DNA of 64,000 bases from Roseospira goensis (GCF_014197795.1 NZ_JACIGI010000001.1:48120-112119); one strand, 5' to 3'; shown: positions 17,183 to 26,203, counted from the first letter of the stretch. Translations and numbers: made by a program. Notes: generated from the sequence alone by a model not told the origin.

Positions 17183-17877
17183 GCGTCCCCCCCGTGTCGG
17201 CCGCGGCCGACCTTGATGTGACGGTCGACGTGACGGTCGACGTGGTGGTCGAGGCGCCGGCCTGGCGCAAGGCGGTGCGCGGCCCGGTGGCCCTGAGCAC
17301 GCGCGCAGCCCGGGCCGCGGTGGCGGCGGCGTTGCCGGACTCGCCGCTGGCGCCGCTGGCCGCCGCCGGGGTGCCGCTGGCGCTGTGTGTGGCGCTGGAG
17401 GACGACGCCGCGGTGCAGGCGCTCAACCGCGACTTCCGGGGGCGGGACGCGCCGACCAACGTGCTCGCCTTCGCCGCCCTGGAGGACGCGGCGGGCCGCG
17501 TGCTGGCGCCGCCCGCCGAGACCTGGGGCGGCGACCGCGACGACGACGACGAGCCGGAAACGCTGGGCGACGTGGTCGTCGCCCTGGAGACCACGCGGGA
17601 TGAGGCCGCCCGCGCGGGCAAGACCCTGGCCGACCACCTCAGCCACCTGGTGGTGCATGGCGTGCTACACCTGCTCGGCCACGACCACCAGGACGACGCC
17701 GAGGCGGCGGTCATGGAAGGCCTCGAGACCCGCATTCTGGCCGGGCTCGGGATCGCGGATCCCTACGCCGAGTCCGATGCCGATGCCGATGCCGATGGCG
17801 CGGGCGAGGGGCGGGCCGCACGCCCGGCCATGCGGGACCCTGGGACTGGAGACGATGACGGACCCGACGCAGAGTAG
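17179..17877 (+). CDS. ybeY: endoribonuclease YbeY
   Basis: 232-residue zinc endoribonuclease YbeY, needed for 16S rRNA 3' end maturation and ribosome quality control. The zinc motif HGVLHLLGHDH near residues 158-168 and FRGRDAPTNVLAFA near 88-101 identify it. The protein is longer than the usual 150-170 residues, with a Val/Asp-rich N-terminal extension, an acidic insertion (DRDDDDEPETLGD) before the active site and an acidic tail rich in Asp-Ala. ATG overlaps the phoH stop; the 3' end overlaps corC by 23 bases in another frame. Confidence 0.92.
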   Translation: MSVPPVSAAADLDVTVDVTVDVVVEAPAWRKAVRGPVALSTRAARAAVAAALPDSPLAPLAAAGVPLALCVALEDDAAVQALNRDFRGRDAPTNVLAFAALEDAAGRVLAPPAETWGGDRDDDDEPETLGDVVVALETTRDEAARAGKTLADHLSHLVVHGVLHLLGHDHQDDAEAAVMEGLETRILAGLGIADPYAESDADADADGAGEGRAARPAMRDPGTGDDDGPDAE

Positions 17878-18898
17878 CCGGCCGGGCGTCCCCCCCGCCT
17901 CCGGGGGTGGGGCCGCACGCGGTCCCGACGCGGACGACCCGGCGCCCGACCGACCCGATCGCGCCGCACCGCCCGATCGGTCCGAGCCCCATCCGCACAC
18001 CGAGGCCCCGCCGCTGCCCGGCGACGGCGGCGCCGAGTCGCTTGGCGACTGGCTGCGGGCGCTGTTCCGCGGCCGCACCAACGGCGAGGGCTCGGTGCGC
18101 GACACGCTGGAAGAGATCATCGAGGAGCGCGACGAGGCCGAACTGCCCATCGACGCCCACGAACGGCTGCTCATCACCAACGTCCTGCATCAGCGCGACA
18201 TGACCGCCGAGGACGTGATGGTGCCGCGGCCCGACATCGTGGCCCTGGGCGAGGACGCGACCCTGGCCGAAATCGCGGCGCTGATGGCCGAGAAGGGCCA
18301 TTCGCGCATGCCGGTGTTCCGCGAGACCCTCGATACCATCATCGGCATGGTCCACATCAAGGACCTGATCCCGTACCTGCACCGCGGCGAACGCGCCGAT
18401 CTGGCGGCGCTGGCGCGGGCGGTGCTGTTCGTCTCGCCGTCGATGCGGGTGCTCGACCTGCTGCTGGAGATGCGCCTGAAGCGGACCCATATGGCGCTGG
18501 TGGTGGACGAGTACGGCGGCATCGACGGCCTGGTGACCATCGAGGACCTGGTGGAACAGATCGTCGGCGAGATCGAGGACGAGCACGACGTCCAGACCGA
18601 ACCCGAACTGGTCGTGCACGACGACGGATCGGTGGTCGCCGACGCCCGGCTCGACCTGGAGGACTTCGAGGGCCGCTTCGGGGCCTTTCTGTCCGACGCC
18701 GAGCGCGAGGAGACGGACACCCTGGCCGGGCTGGTGTTCCGCCTGGCCGGGCGGGTGCCCGGGCGCGGCGAGCTGATCGTGCACGACAGCGGCATGGAGT
18801 TCGAGATCATGGAGGCCGACCCGCGGCGCATCAAAAGGTTGCGGTTGCGCAACCTGCCGACCGAGGCGGTGACCGGCACCGGGACCGGCGCCCCGTGA
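17855..18898 (+). CDS. corC: CorC/TlyC-type hemolysin-family protein with CBS domains
   Basis: 347-residue cytosolic CBS-pair protein of the CorC/YbeX family. A Pro/Asp-rich leader of about 60 residues precedes the two CBS domains (MTAEDVMVPRPDIVALG and MALVVDEYGGIDGLVTIEDL) and the C-terminal CorC_HlyC transporter-associated domain with DTLAGLVFRLAGRVPGRGE. Known relatives are tied to Mg/Co handling and ribosome function; always found in the ybeZ-ybeY-corC-lnt cluster, as here. The ATG at 17855 has GGAG five bases upstream, inside the end of ybeY. Its stop overlaps the lnt GTG. Confidence 0.9.
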   Translation: MTDPTQSSRPGVPPASGGGAARGPDADDPAPDRPDRAAPPDRSEPHPHTEAPPLPGDGGAESLGDWLRALFRGRTNGEGSVRDTLEEIIEERDEAELPIDAHERLLITNVLHQRDMTAEDVMVPRPDIVALGEDATLAEIAALMAEKGHSRMPVFRETLDTIIGMVHIKDLIPYLHRGERADLAALARAVLFVSPSMRVLDLLLEMRLKRTHMALVVDEYGGIDGLVTIEDLVEQIVGEIEDEHDVQTEPELVVHDDGSVVADARLDLEDFEGRFGAFLSDAEREETDTLAGLVFRLAGRVPGRGELIVHDSGMEFEIMEADPRRIKRLRLRNLPTEAVTGTGTGAP

Positions 18899-20514
18899 CC
18901 GTCGCCGCGCGGGCGGCGGCCGCCCCCGGCCGGATCGCGGCGGCGGTCGCCGGCCTGCGCGGGGCGCGGCGCCACGGCGTCGCTTTGGGCCTGGGCATGC
19001 TGGCGGCCTTCGCGCTGCCGCCGGTCCATGCCGTGCCGCTGCTGCTGGTGGCGCTGGTCGGCCTGGTGTGGCTCCTGGACGGGGTGGTCCGGCGCCACCG
19101 CGGCAGCTTCGCGGTGGGCTGGTGGTTCGGCCTGGGCCATTTCGCCGTCGGCATCCACTGGATCGCCAACGCGTTGCTGGTGGACGCCGCCGCCTTCGGC
19201 TGGATGATTCCCTTCGCGGTGTTGGGGCTGGGCGGTGTGCTGGCCCTGTTCACCGGGGCCGCGACCTGGCTGGCGGGCCTGATCTGGCGGCCCGGACGGC
19301 CGGGGCGGGTGCTGGCGCTGGCCGTCGCCTGGCTGCTGGCCGAATGGCTGCGCATGTGGGTGGCCACCGGCTTTCCGTGGAACATGGCCGCCACCGTCTG
19401 GATGCCCTGGCCCGCGATGCTGCAAAGCGCCAGCGTGGTCGGCGCCCTGGGCCTGGGCGGTCTCACCGTCTACGCCCTGACGGCGCCGGCGGTGCTGGCC
19501 GATCCGGGGGGCGGCCGGGTGAAGACGGCGGTGCTGGTCCTGGCCGCTCTGGCCCTGGCGGTGCCGGCGGGCTGGGGGGCGTGGCGGCTGGCCACCGTCG
19601 ACGTCGGGGTGGTCGAGGGGGTGCGGCTGCGCCTGGTCCAGCCCAACCTGAGTCAGGCCGAGAAGATCAACCCGGACCTGCGTCACGTGAACCTGATGGA
19701 CCATGTGGCGCTGACCCGCGAGGCGGCGGGATTCGACGGCCTGACCGCCGTGATCTGGCCGGAGACCGCCTCGGCCTTCCCGCTCAACGCCGATCTGGGG
19801 CGCCGTGTCCTGGTGGCCGACGCCGCCCCCACCGGGGGTGTGCTGATCACCGGTGCCCCGCGCATCACCGCGCCCGGCGAGACGCCGTTCCAGGTCTGGA
19901 ACAGCCTCTATGCCATCCGTCCCGACGGGTCGCTGGCCGGGCTCTACGACAAGGCGCACCTGGTGCCGTTCGGCGAATACGTGCCGTTCGGGGACATCCT
20001 GCCGATCCAGAAGATCACGCCGGGGCGGGTGGATTTCTCGTTCGGCGAGGGGCCGCGGACGCTGCGGCTGCCGGCGCTGCCGCCGGTCTCGCCGCTGATC
20101 TGCTACGAGGTGATTTTCCCGGGGGCGGTGGTCGACGCCGCCGACCGGCCGGCCTGGATGGTCAACCTGACCAACGACGGCTGGTACGGGTTGAGCCCCG
20201 GACCGTTCCAGCACTTCGCCACCGCCCGGCTGCGCGCGGTGGAGGAGGGGCTGCCGCTGGTGCGGGTCGCCAACACCGGCATTTCGGGGATCGTCGACCC
20301 CCTCGGCCGGGTCACGGGGCGGCTCGACCTGGGCACCCGCGGGGTGCTGGACGGCGCGCTGCCGGTGGCGTTGCCGCCGACGATCTTCGCGCAGACGGGG
20401 AATACCGGCGCGGTCGGTGCAGGTCTCGCCGTGTTCCTGCTGCTCGCCGTACAGCACTGGCGCGGGCGTCGCGAGACGAGAGCGGCCTCTTTTTCTCGAG
20501 ACCGCCCGCAGTAG
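18895..20514 (+). CDS. lnt: apolipoprotein N-acyltransferase
   Basis: 539-residue inner-membrane enzyme that adds the third acyl chain to the N-terminal cysteine of lipoproteins. About six N-terminal hydrophobic segments are followed by the periplasmic nitrilase-fold domain; the catalytic Glu, Lys and Cys are visible in VIWPETASAFP, LYDKAHLVPFGEY and LICYEVIFPG. WMVNLTNDGWYG and RVANTGISG are further family signatures. GTG start overlapping the corC stop. Last gene of the miaB operon; downstream a T-rich stretch (20552-20559) separates it from the next promoter. Confidence 0.94.
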   Translation: MTVAARAAAAPGRIAAAVAGLRGARRHGVALGLGMLAAFALPPVHAVPLLLVALVGLVWLLDGVVRRHRGSFAVGWWFGLGHFAVGIHWIANALLVDAAAFGWMIPFAVLGLGGVLALFTGAATWLAGLIWRPGRPGRVLALAVAWLLAEWLRMWVATGFPWNMAATVWMPWPAMLQSASVVGALGLGGLTVYALTAPAVLADPGGGRVKTAVLVLAALALAVPAGWGAWRLATVDVGVVEGVRLRLVQPNLSQAEKINPDLRHVNLMDHVALTREAAGFDGLTAVIWPETASAFPLNADLGRRVLVADAAPTGGVLITGAPRITAPGETPFQVWNSLYAIRPDGSLAGLYDKAHLVPFGEYVPFGDILPIQKITPGRVDFSFGEGPRTLRLPALPPVSPLICYEVIFPGAVVDAADRPAWMVNLTNDGWYGLSPGPFQHFATARLRAVEEGLPLVRVANTGISGIVDPLGRVTGRLDLGTRGVLDGALPVALPPTIFAQTGNTGAVGAGLAVFLLLAVQHWRGRRETRAASFSRDRPQ

Positions 20515-20560
20515 TGAGGGTCATCAGGGGTCCATCTTGTATAAACGTATAGGTTTTTTG

Positions 20561-20589
20561 TTGACCGACTGCCGAGCCGGCCCTAGAGT
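20561..20589 (+). promoter_or_regulatory. sigma-70-type promoter of the XRE regulator gene
   Basis: TTGACC at 20561-20566, a 17-bp spacer, and TAGAGT at 20584-20589. Optimal spacing and good boxes; predicted start near 20596, about 90 bases before the ATG. Immediately upstream lies the imperfect palindrome GTATAAACGTATAG (20539-20552), a possible operator. Confidence 0.6.
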
Positions 20590-20688
20590 CGTCACAACGC
20601 AGCGCGCGTATTTTCTGAACGAGTGGGCGCCCGCTACGCGCACCGGTTCAGCCTCCCCCTCAAGGCGCCCATCATCAAGGCAATGCCC

Positions 20689-21186
20689 ATGGCGGACAGG
20701 TCGGCCCCGCAGCCCCGACGCTCCAACCGTGGACGGACCGCGTCCGGAAAACCCAACCCCGTGGACGTCCACGTCGGCGGCCGCGTGCGGCTGCGGCGGA
20801 CATTACTCGGTCTGAGTCAGGAGCGTCTGGGCGAGGCGATCGGGCTGACCTTTCAGCAGGTACAGAAGTACGAACGCGGCGCCAACAGGATCGGGGCCAG
20901 CCGGTTGTGGGACCTCAGCCGCGTCCTCGACGTGCCCATGAGCTATTTCTTCGAGGACATGGACGAGGACGTCTCCAACCTCAGTCCGCGCAACATCGCC
21001 GGGGCCGCGCTCGACGCCGAGGTGCCGGCCGTGTCCGATCCCCTGACGAAACGGGAAACCCTGGAACTGGTGCGGGCCTATTACCGCATCGCGGACCCGC
21101 AGGTCCGCCGCCGGGTGTTCGACCTGACCAAGACGCTGGGAGCGGCCAATCCGGCGAGCGAGGCCGGCGATGAGCCGCCCGCCTGA
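20689..21186 (+). CDS. XRE-family transcriptional regulator
   Basis: 165-residue Cro/C1-type regulator of a form widespread in alphaproteobacteria. The helix-turn-helix covers about residues 20-75: GGRVRLRRTLLGLSQERLGE, IGLTFQQVQKYERGANRIG and ASRLWDLSRVLDVPMSYFFE. The C-terminal part (LTKRETLELVRAYYRIADP) is conserved in this group. In many relatives it sits next to metK and lnt; here only lnt is adjacent. Of the starts at 20623 (GTG), 20683 and 20689 (ATG), the last has AAGG at the best distance. Target genes are unknown. Confidence 0.88.
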   Translation: MADRSAPQPRRSNRGRTASGKPNPVDVHVGGRVRLRRTLLGLSQERLGEAIGLTFQQVQKYERGANRIGASRLWDLSRVLDVPMSYFFEDMDEDVSNLSPRNIAGAALDAEVPAVSDPLTKRETLELVRAYYRIADPQVRRRVFDLTKTLGAANPASEAGDEPPA

Positions 21187-21458
21187 CGCGGCCTGACGGG
21201 ACCTGAGGGGGAGCAGGACGGTTTGCCGCGCTGCGGCTAATGGGCGTGCCGCCTTTATTGATGCGCGCCCGCAAACTGCCTATGCTGAATTGAATTGCCG
21301 ACGGAACGGATCGCGGGCGATGCGAGGCGGCGTCGGCGATGCAGACGGCAACGATCGGTCAGGACGTGCGGCGGTTCGAGGGGGCTGTGCGCGAGTCCGG
21401 AGGCGCACGGCAGCGCGAGACCGTCCCACCTGGCCGGCATCAGGCAGGCGAGGCGGAC

Positions 21459-22754
21459 ATGATCCTGCGGATGATTCTCCAACAGGCCCTGCGTGACGGA
21501 TCGCTGACGCTGATCGACCACGCCGGGCGTCGCCGCGTCTTTGGCGGGGCCCCCTTCGCCGAGACCGGCACCGGGCCGGCGCCCGACCCCGTCACGATTC
21601 GCATCTCCGACCCGACCTTCGGGCGCCGCTTCCTGGCCGGGCCGGAACTGGCGGTCGGCGAAGCCTACATGGACGGGACCCTCACCATCGAGGAGGGGAC
21701 GCTCTACGACATGCTGGCCCTGATGGTGGCCAACATGCACCGGCACAGCCGGGGGGCGACGTTCTTCCGCCTGCACTGGTTCGTGAACTGGGGTTTGCGG
21801 TGGCTGCATCAGCACAATCCGGTCGGGCGCGCCCATAAGAACGTCGCCCACCACTACGACCTGTCCGAGGCGCTCTACCGCCTGTTTCTCGACGACGACA
21901 TGCAGTACTCGTGTGCCTACTGGCCACCCGGGGTGACGGACCTGGAGGTGGCGCAACTCGCCAAGAAGCGCCACATCGCGGCCAAGCTGCGGCTCTCCCC
22001 GGGCCTGCGCGTGCTGGACATCGGATGCGGCTGGGGGGGGCTTGCGCTGCACCTCGCGCGCGAGCACGGCGTGCGGGTGGTCGGCGTGACGCTGTCGCAG
22101 GAGCAGCTTCGGGTGGCCCGCCAGCGCGCGGCCGAGGCCGGGCTGGAGGACCTGGTGGAGTTCCGCCTTCAGGACTATCGCCAGGTGCCGGAGACCTTCG
22201 ACCGCATCGTCTCGGTCGGCATGTTCGAGCACGTGGGCGTCAACCACTACGTCGAGTTCTTCCGCAAGACCCGCGCGTTGTTGAATCCGGATGGCGTGTT
22301 CCTGCTGCACACCATCGGCCGCGCCGAGGCGCCCGGCGGCACCAACGCCTGGCTGCGCAAGTACATCTTCCCCGGCGGTTACACCCCGGCGCTGTCGGAG
22401 TTGACCGAGGCCGTGGAACACGCGGACTGGATCCTGACCGACCTGGAGGTGCTGCGCCTGCACTATGCCGAGACCCTGCGGCACTGGCGCGACCGCTTCC
22501 AGGCGCAGCGCGATCACGTCATCAACGACCTGTACGACGCGCGGTTCTATCGGATGTGGGAGTTCTACCTGGCCGGCTGCGAGGCGGTGTTCCGGTTCGA
22601 CCGTCAGGTGGTGTTCCAGGCCCAGCTTGCCCGCTCCCTGGGGGCGCTGCCGGTCACCCGCGACTACATCACCGACGACGAGCGGGCGGCCGAGGACGTG
22701 GCCCGGCGGGCCGACGGCGATTGGGCGCCGGCCCCTATGCGCGAGGTCGGGTAG
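21459..22754 (+). CDS. cfa: cyclopropane-fatty-acyl-phospholipid synthase
   Basis: SAM-dependent methyltransferase that converts double bonds of membrane phospholipid acyl chains into cyclopropane rings; membrane-associated. From the ATG at 21459 the product has 431 residues. An N-terminal lipid-binding part (FLAGPELAVGEAYMDG) precedes NVAHHYDLSEALYRLFLD, MQYSCAYW and the SAM site VLDIGCGWGGLALHLA; FPGGYTPALSE and LRLHYAETLRHW close the fold. The frame is open to 21339, but the extra 40 residues are not family-like and the GAGGCGGAC site favours 21459. Convergent with mlaA. Confidence 0.92.
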   Translation: MILRMILQQALRDGSLTLIDHAGRRRVFGGAPFAETGTGPAPDPVTIRISDPTFGRRFLAGPELAVGEAYMDGTLTIEEGTLYDMLALMVANMHRHSRGATFFRLHWFVNWGLRWLHQHNPVGRAHKNVAHHYDLSEALYRLFLDDDMQYSCAYWPPGVTDLEVAQLAKKRHIAAKLRLSPGLRVLDIGCGWGGLALHLAREHGVRVVGVTLSQEQLRVARQRAAEAGLEDLVEFRLQDYRQVPETFDRIVSVGMFEHVGVNHYVEFFRKTRALLNPDGVFLLHTIGRAEAPGGTNAWLRKYIFPGGYTPALSELTEAVEHADWILTDLEVLRLHYAETLRHWRDRFQAQRDHVINDLYDARFYRMWEFYLAGCEAVFRFDRQVVFQAQLARSLGALPVTRDYITDDERAAEDVARRADGDWAPAPMREVG

Positions 22755-22785
22755 GGCAGATCGTGATCAATCTGACTCACAGCGT

Positions 22786-22885
22786 GGTTGTGATTGATTA
22801 TGAGACTCTGCCCCAGATCAAAATCACATGGTTGGGGCGGAGTCTCGCACGGCATTGGACTCCAGGAGTGGGGCCAATGCCGTGC
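22786..22885. terminator. nested inverted repeats between convergent cfa and mlaA
   Basis: Two strong inverted repeats fill the gap: GAGACTCTGCCCCA (22802-22815) with TGGGGCGGAGTCTC (22833-22846), one mismatch, and GCACGGCATTGG (22847-22858) with CCAATGCCGTGC (22874-22885), perfect. A weaker AT-rich repeat lies just before. As the flanking genes converge, this probably ends transcription from both sides; the low GC of the first part is unlike its surroundings and could also mark the remnant of a small mobile element. Confidence 0.55.
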
Positions 22886-22893
22886 AATCCGCC

Positions 22894-23937
22894 CTAGGGG
22901 CCGGCGCCGGGCGCGGCGCCGGCTTCGGTCATCGGGGTGGGCGCCGCGGCCGGCCGGGCGGCCGCCTCCAGCGTCGGCGGGGACACGGTGTCGGCCTTCG
23001 GTCCGGTCTCGGACAGGGACGGGGCGGAGGCGGCGGGGTTGCCCTCGTCGTTGGCGATCGCGGCGCGGCGGGACTGGATGTAGAGGCTGCGCACCGCGGC
23101 GTAGAAGTCGATAGAGGTTTCGCGCAGCTCCTCCATGCGGTTCACGTTCCCGCCCACCTGGCTGGAGACCGAGGCGTAGGTGCGGGCGTTGACCGCGGCC
23201 TCCCCGCTGGGACCGGCGAGCCAGAACAGCGGGTCAGTGACCATGTCCACGGCGCGGCCGATGCCGTCGCGTGGGTTGCCCGGACCGAACAGCGGGAAGA
23301 CGATGTACGGTCCGTCGCCCACGCCCCAGACCCCGAGGGTCTGGCCGAAGTCCTCGTCGTGCTTGGGCAGGCCCATGTCCTCCGCCGCGTCCCAGAACCC
23401 GAGGCCGCCGGCGGTGGAGTTGATGGCGAAGCGCTGGGTGGTGACCCAGGCCCGGTCCGTTTCGCCCTGGAGCAGATCGTTGAGCAGGATGACCGGTGTC
23501 GACAGGTTGTGCAGGAAGTTGTCGACGTTCTCCTTGCGCTCGTCGGGCAGCACCCCGTAGGGCGCAATCACGGGCTGGATGAACATGTAGATCAGGCTGT
23601 TCAGATCGAACACGAAGCGATTCCAGTCCTCCAGCGGATCGGCGACCAGGGTATCGTCCACGGAGTCGGGATCGTCGATATCGGGGGCGGACTGCGCCAG
23701 AGCGGCGAGTTGTGCCCCGTTGCCGGCCGAGGGCGGCGCGATCGCCGGGGCGGTGGTGGTGCGGGCGCCGGCGGACGGCGGGGCCGGATCGGTGTCCACC
23801 GTGCTGAGCGCGGCGCAGCCGGTCAGGGCCAGGCCTGCCACGGTGACCGCCACGGTGCCGGCCACGGCGCCCCTCACGGTCCGGGCCGCGCCCCGGCCGA
23901 ACATGCGCGGGAGAGTCGGTGTCGCCTTGGTCGTCAT
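22894..23937 (-). CDS. mlaA: MlaA-family outer-membrane lipoprotein
   Basis: 347-residue lipoprotein of the MlaA/VacJ family, which takes misplaced phospholipids from the outer leaflet of the outer membrane and hands them to MlaC. The signal peptide ends in the lipobox LTGC with Cys41. After an Ala/Pro-rich linker the core begins at DPLEDWNRFVFDLN and contains PDERKENVDNFLHNLSTP, QRFAINSTAGGLGFWD, EDFGQTLGVWGVGDGPY and PLFGPGNPRDGIG, all family signatures. ATG at 23937 with AGGCGAAG upstream. The Ala/Pro-rich tail of about 50 residues is variable. No mlaBCDEF genes are adjacent. Confidence 0.92.
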   Translation of the reverse strand: MTTKATPTLPRMFGRGAARTVRGAVAGTVAVTVAGLALTGCAALSTVDTDPAPPSAGARTTTAPAIAPPSAGNGAQLAALAQSAPDIDDPDSVDDTLVADPLEDWNRFVFDLNSLIYMFIQPVIAPYGVLPDERKENVDNFLHNLSTPVILLNDLLQGETDRAWVTTQRFAINSTAGGLGFWDAAEDMGLPKHDEDFGQTLGVWGVGDGPYIVFPLFGPGNPRDGIGRAVDMVTDPLFWLAGPSGEAAVNARTYASVSSQVGGNVNRMEELRETSIDFYAAVRSLYIQSRRAAIANDEGNPAASAPSLSETGPKADTVSPPTLEAAARPAAAPTPMTEAGAAPGAGP

Positions 23938-24853
23938 GCTTCGCCTGCCGCCCCTTGTTCCGGTCGGGTCCCCGGGTCCGGAGCCCGTCGCTTGGTTTCT
24001 CGTCTGATCGTCCGCCTGTCTGTCCTTCGGTGGCCGCCCGACCGCGGAGCGCGCCCCATCCCGCATCCCGGCGGACCATGCCACCCCCGCCGGACCCGCC
24101 CCCATCCGAACCGAGGCGATCGAGGCGATCGACCACGGCGCGGCCGGCCCACCCATCGTACGCGTCGGCGCCGGTCCAGGCGAGCCCCCGTTTCGGGCCC
24201 CCGTTTCCGGCCCCCGTTTCCGGCCCCCGTTTCCGGCCCCGGTTTCGGAAACCGGTTTCAGACCCCGTCGCGGTTCCGGCCATGGGTCATGGCCGCCGCT
24301 GCCATGGCGCGTCGCCGCGGCCGGTCGCGCGCGGCGCGCGGGTCGGGGCGTGCCGGCGCACCGAACGCCCGGACGCCTGACCCGTGTATGGTGATACCCG
24401 GACCGGCGATCGCGCGCAACGGCGCCCGCAGCCGGGGCCTTCGCCCCGGCCGGCCCCGACCGAACCCCGGGTCGCGCCCCTGCCGCACAAAAAGGTCATT
24501 TAAAACAGTGGGTTACCGGGGCGCCCGCCCGCCGGTCGCGGGGCGGCCGGGGTCGCGCCTGGGGGCCTCCGGCCCGTCCCGGTGCGGCCGGGCTGCGTTT
24601 CGCGCGCGCGCGTGGCGACGCTGCAACAGGCGCCGAAAGTTGTTTTTCCTGAAGGGGTTTTGCATCGGCGCGGCGCTCGGAAAGGTCCCGGCGCGGGGTC
24701 CATGGGGTGCCAGCGGTGTCAAGCACGCTTGAAACATGTCGGAAATGAGACACACTGCCCCGGACACGATGTCAGGCTACGTTGACGCTTCGTCGGGCGC
24801 CGCCGGGCCGGCGCACCGGGACGGGGCGGACCAGAACAAAGGGGGGAAACACG
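23938..24853. other. 0.9-kb non-coding region between mlaA and fadL
   Basis: Divergent intergenic region without a credible gene; the ORFs here are Arg/Pro-rich and unlike proteins. It holds the 13-bp tandem repeats at 24185-24250, an inverted sequence GAAACCGGTTTC (24248-24259), and two A/T-rich islands at 24485-24515 and 24635-24665 that may carry promoters. TTGAAA at 24728 upstream of fadL has no convincing -10 partner. Confidence 0.6.
24185..24250. repeat. 13-bp tandem repeat upstream of mlaA
   Basis: The unit CCCCCGTTTCCGG starts at 24185 (last bases varied), 24198, 24211, 24224 and, degenerate, at 24237. Four good copies plus one partial copy, about 250 bp upstream of the mlaA start. 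Confidence 0.85.
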
Positions 24854-26128
24854 ATGACCATCCGTCAGTGCCGGGCCGGCGCGGCCGGGCTCGCGGTGAC
24901 CCTGATGGCCGGCGTCGCGGCCGGGCCGGCCGTCGCGTCGGGCTTCCAGCTCAAGGAGCAGGGCGCGGAGGGGCTGGGCAACGCCTACGCTGGTGCCTCG
25001 GCGAAGGCCTACGACCCGAGCACGGCCTTCTTCAACCCGGCCGGCATGACGCGGCTGTCGGGGACCCACGTCGGGGCCAGCGGCGCATACATCATGCCGT
25101 CGGCCCGCTTCAGCGGCGGCGCCACCTCGGCCTTCGGGACCCCGATCGCGGGCGGCAGCGGCGGCGATGCGGCCGTCGACGCCTTCATCCCCTCGGTCTA
25201 CGGCGTCACCGAACTGACCGACGACCTGCGGCTCGGGCTCGCCATCAATGTGCCGTTCGGGCTCAGCACCGAGTACGACGCCGGCTGGGTGGGCCGGTAC
25301 CAGGCGCTGGACTCCTACCTGGAGTCGATCAGCCTGATGCCGAGCCTGGCCTACCGCATCACCGACGGCCTGTCGGTGGCCGCGGGCCCGGTGTTTCAGT
25401 ACACGTCGGTGCGGTTGACGACGGCGATCAATAACCTGGGCCTGCTGCCGCACGATGGTCTCCAGAAGCTGACCGGTCAGGATCTGGGCTTCGGCTTCAA
25501 TGTCGCCGCCCTCTACGAGTTCAACGACACCACCCGCATCGGCATCAACTACCGCTCTCGGGTGCATCACACCTTCGACGGCAAGAGCGAGTATGCGAAC
25601 GTCCATCCGGTCCTGGCGGCGCGCGGCGGGCTGGTGGACAGCGACGCCGAGGCCGAACTGACCACCCCGGATACGCTCAGCGTCGGCGCCTATCACGAGG
25701 TCTCGCCCGAATGGGCGATCATGGGCGAGGTGGCGTGGACCAACTGGTCGCTGTTCGACGAGCTGGCGGTGGACGCCGAGGTCGGCGCCGACAGCCGCAC
25801 CGTCGAGAACTGGCACGATACGGTGTTCGCGTCCATCGGCGCCCTGTGGCGGCCCAACGAGCACTGGACCTTCCGCGCCGGCGTGGCCTACGACATGTCG
25901 CCGATTCCGGACGAGCACCGCACCGCCCGCATCCCGGGCGAGGACCGCTATTGGCTGGCCGGCGGCGTGTCGTACAATTTCGAGGATTGGCTGACCGTCG
26001 ACGTCGGGTACACCCACATCTTCGTCAACGAGTCCAGCATCGACGAGACGACCAGCCAGGGCCGGCTGGTGGGCGAGTACGAGAACGGCATCGACATCGT
26101 CTCGCTGGGCGGCACGCTGCGGTTCTGA
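24854..26128 (+). CDS. FadL-family outer-membrane transport protein
   Basis: 424-residue beta-barrel of the FadL/OmpP1/TodX family, which carries long-chain fatty acids or other hydrophobic compounds across the outer membrane. A signal peptide of about 28 residues ends near AVASGF; the mature N-terminus GFQLKEQGAEGLGNAYAGAS and STAFFNPAGMTRL contain the family's hatch-domain motif with NPA. The barrel ends in an aromatic residue (LRF), as needed for barrel assembly. The ATG at 24854 follows AAAGGGGGG. A 15-bp repeat includes the stop codon. Specific cargo is unknown. Confidence 0.9.
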   Translation: MTIRQCRAGAAGLAVTLMAGVAAGPAVASGFQLKEQGAEGLGNAYAGASAKAYDPSTAFFNPAGMTRLSGTHVGASGAYIMPSARFSGGATSAFGTPIAGGSGGDAAVDAFIPSVYGVTELTDDLRLGLAINVPFGLSTEYDAGWVGRYQALDSYLESISLMPSLAYRITDGLSVAAGPVFQYTSVRLTTAINNLGLLPHDGLQKLTGQDLGFGFNVAALYEFNDTTRIGINYRSRVHHTFDGKSEYANVHPVLAARGGLVDSDAEAELTTPDTLSVGAYHEVSPEWAIMGEVAWTNWSLFDELAVDAEVGADSRTVENWHDTVFASIGALWRPNEHWTFRAGVAYDMSPIPDEHRTARIPGEDRYWLAGGVSYNFEDWLTVDVGYTHIFVNESSIDETTSQGRLVGEYENGIDIVSLGGTLRF

Positions 26129-26160
26129 GGGCTGCGGTTCTGAGGGCTGCGGTTCTGGGG
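26116..26160 (+). repeat. 15-bp triplication spanning the fadL stop codon
   Basis: GCTGCGGTTCTGAGG at 26116, 26131 and (last bases GGGG) 26146. The first copy encodes the C-terminal residues and the stop of the porin; because 15 is a multiple of three, each copy repeats the same codons, and the second repeats the stop. Confidence 0.9.
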
Positions 26161-26173
26161 AACGGCCGGCTTG

Positions 26174-26203
26174 GACCGCCGCGCGGTCACCCGCGCGGCG
26201 GTC
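26174..26203. terminator. terminator-like hairpin after fadL
   Basis: GACCGCCGCGCGG (26174-26186), loop TCAC, CCGCGCGGCGGTC (26191-26203): a perfect 13-bp stem between convergent fadL and the minus-strand membrane protein gene. No T-run follows on either strand, so it may act with Rho or protect 3' ends. A 17-bp direct repeat TACCAGACGGCCTTACG (26210-26226 and 26227-26243) lies next to it. Confidence 0.6.

Noticed and set aside
20552-20559. Rho-independent terminator of lnt at the T-run
   Set aside because: GTTTTTTG is preceded only by the AT-rich palindrome GTATAAACGTATAG, with no GC-rich stem; the stretch sits in the promoter of the next gene.
22755-22893. Transposase gene remnant
   Set aside because: No frame in this short region encodes a recognisable transposase segment; only inverted repeats are seen.
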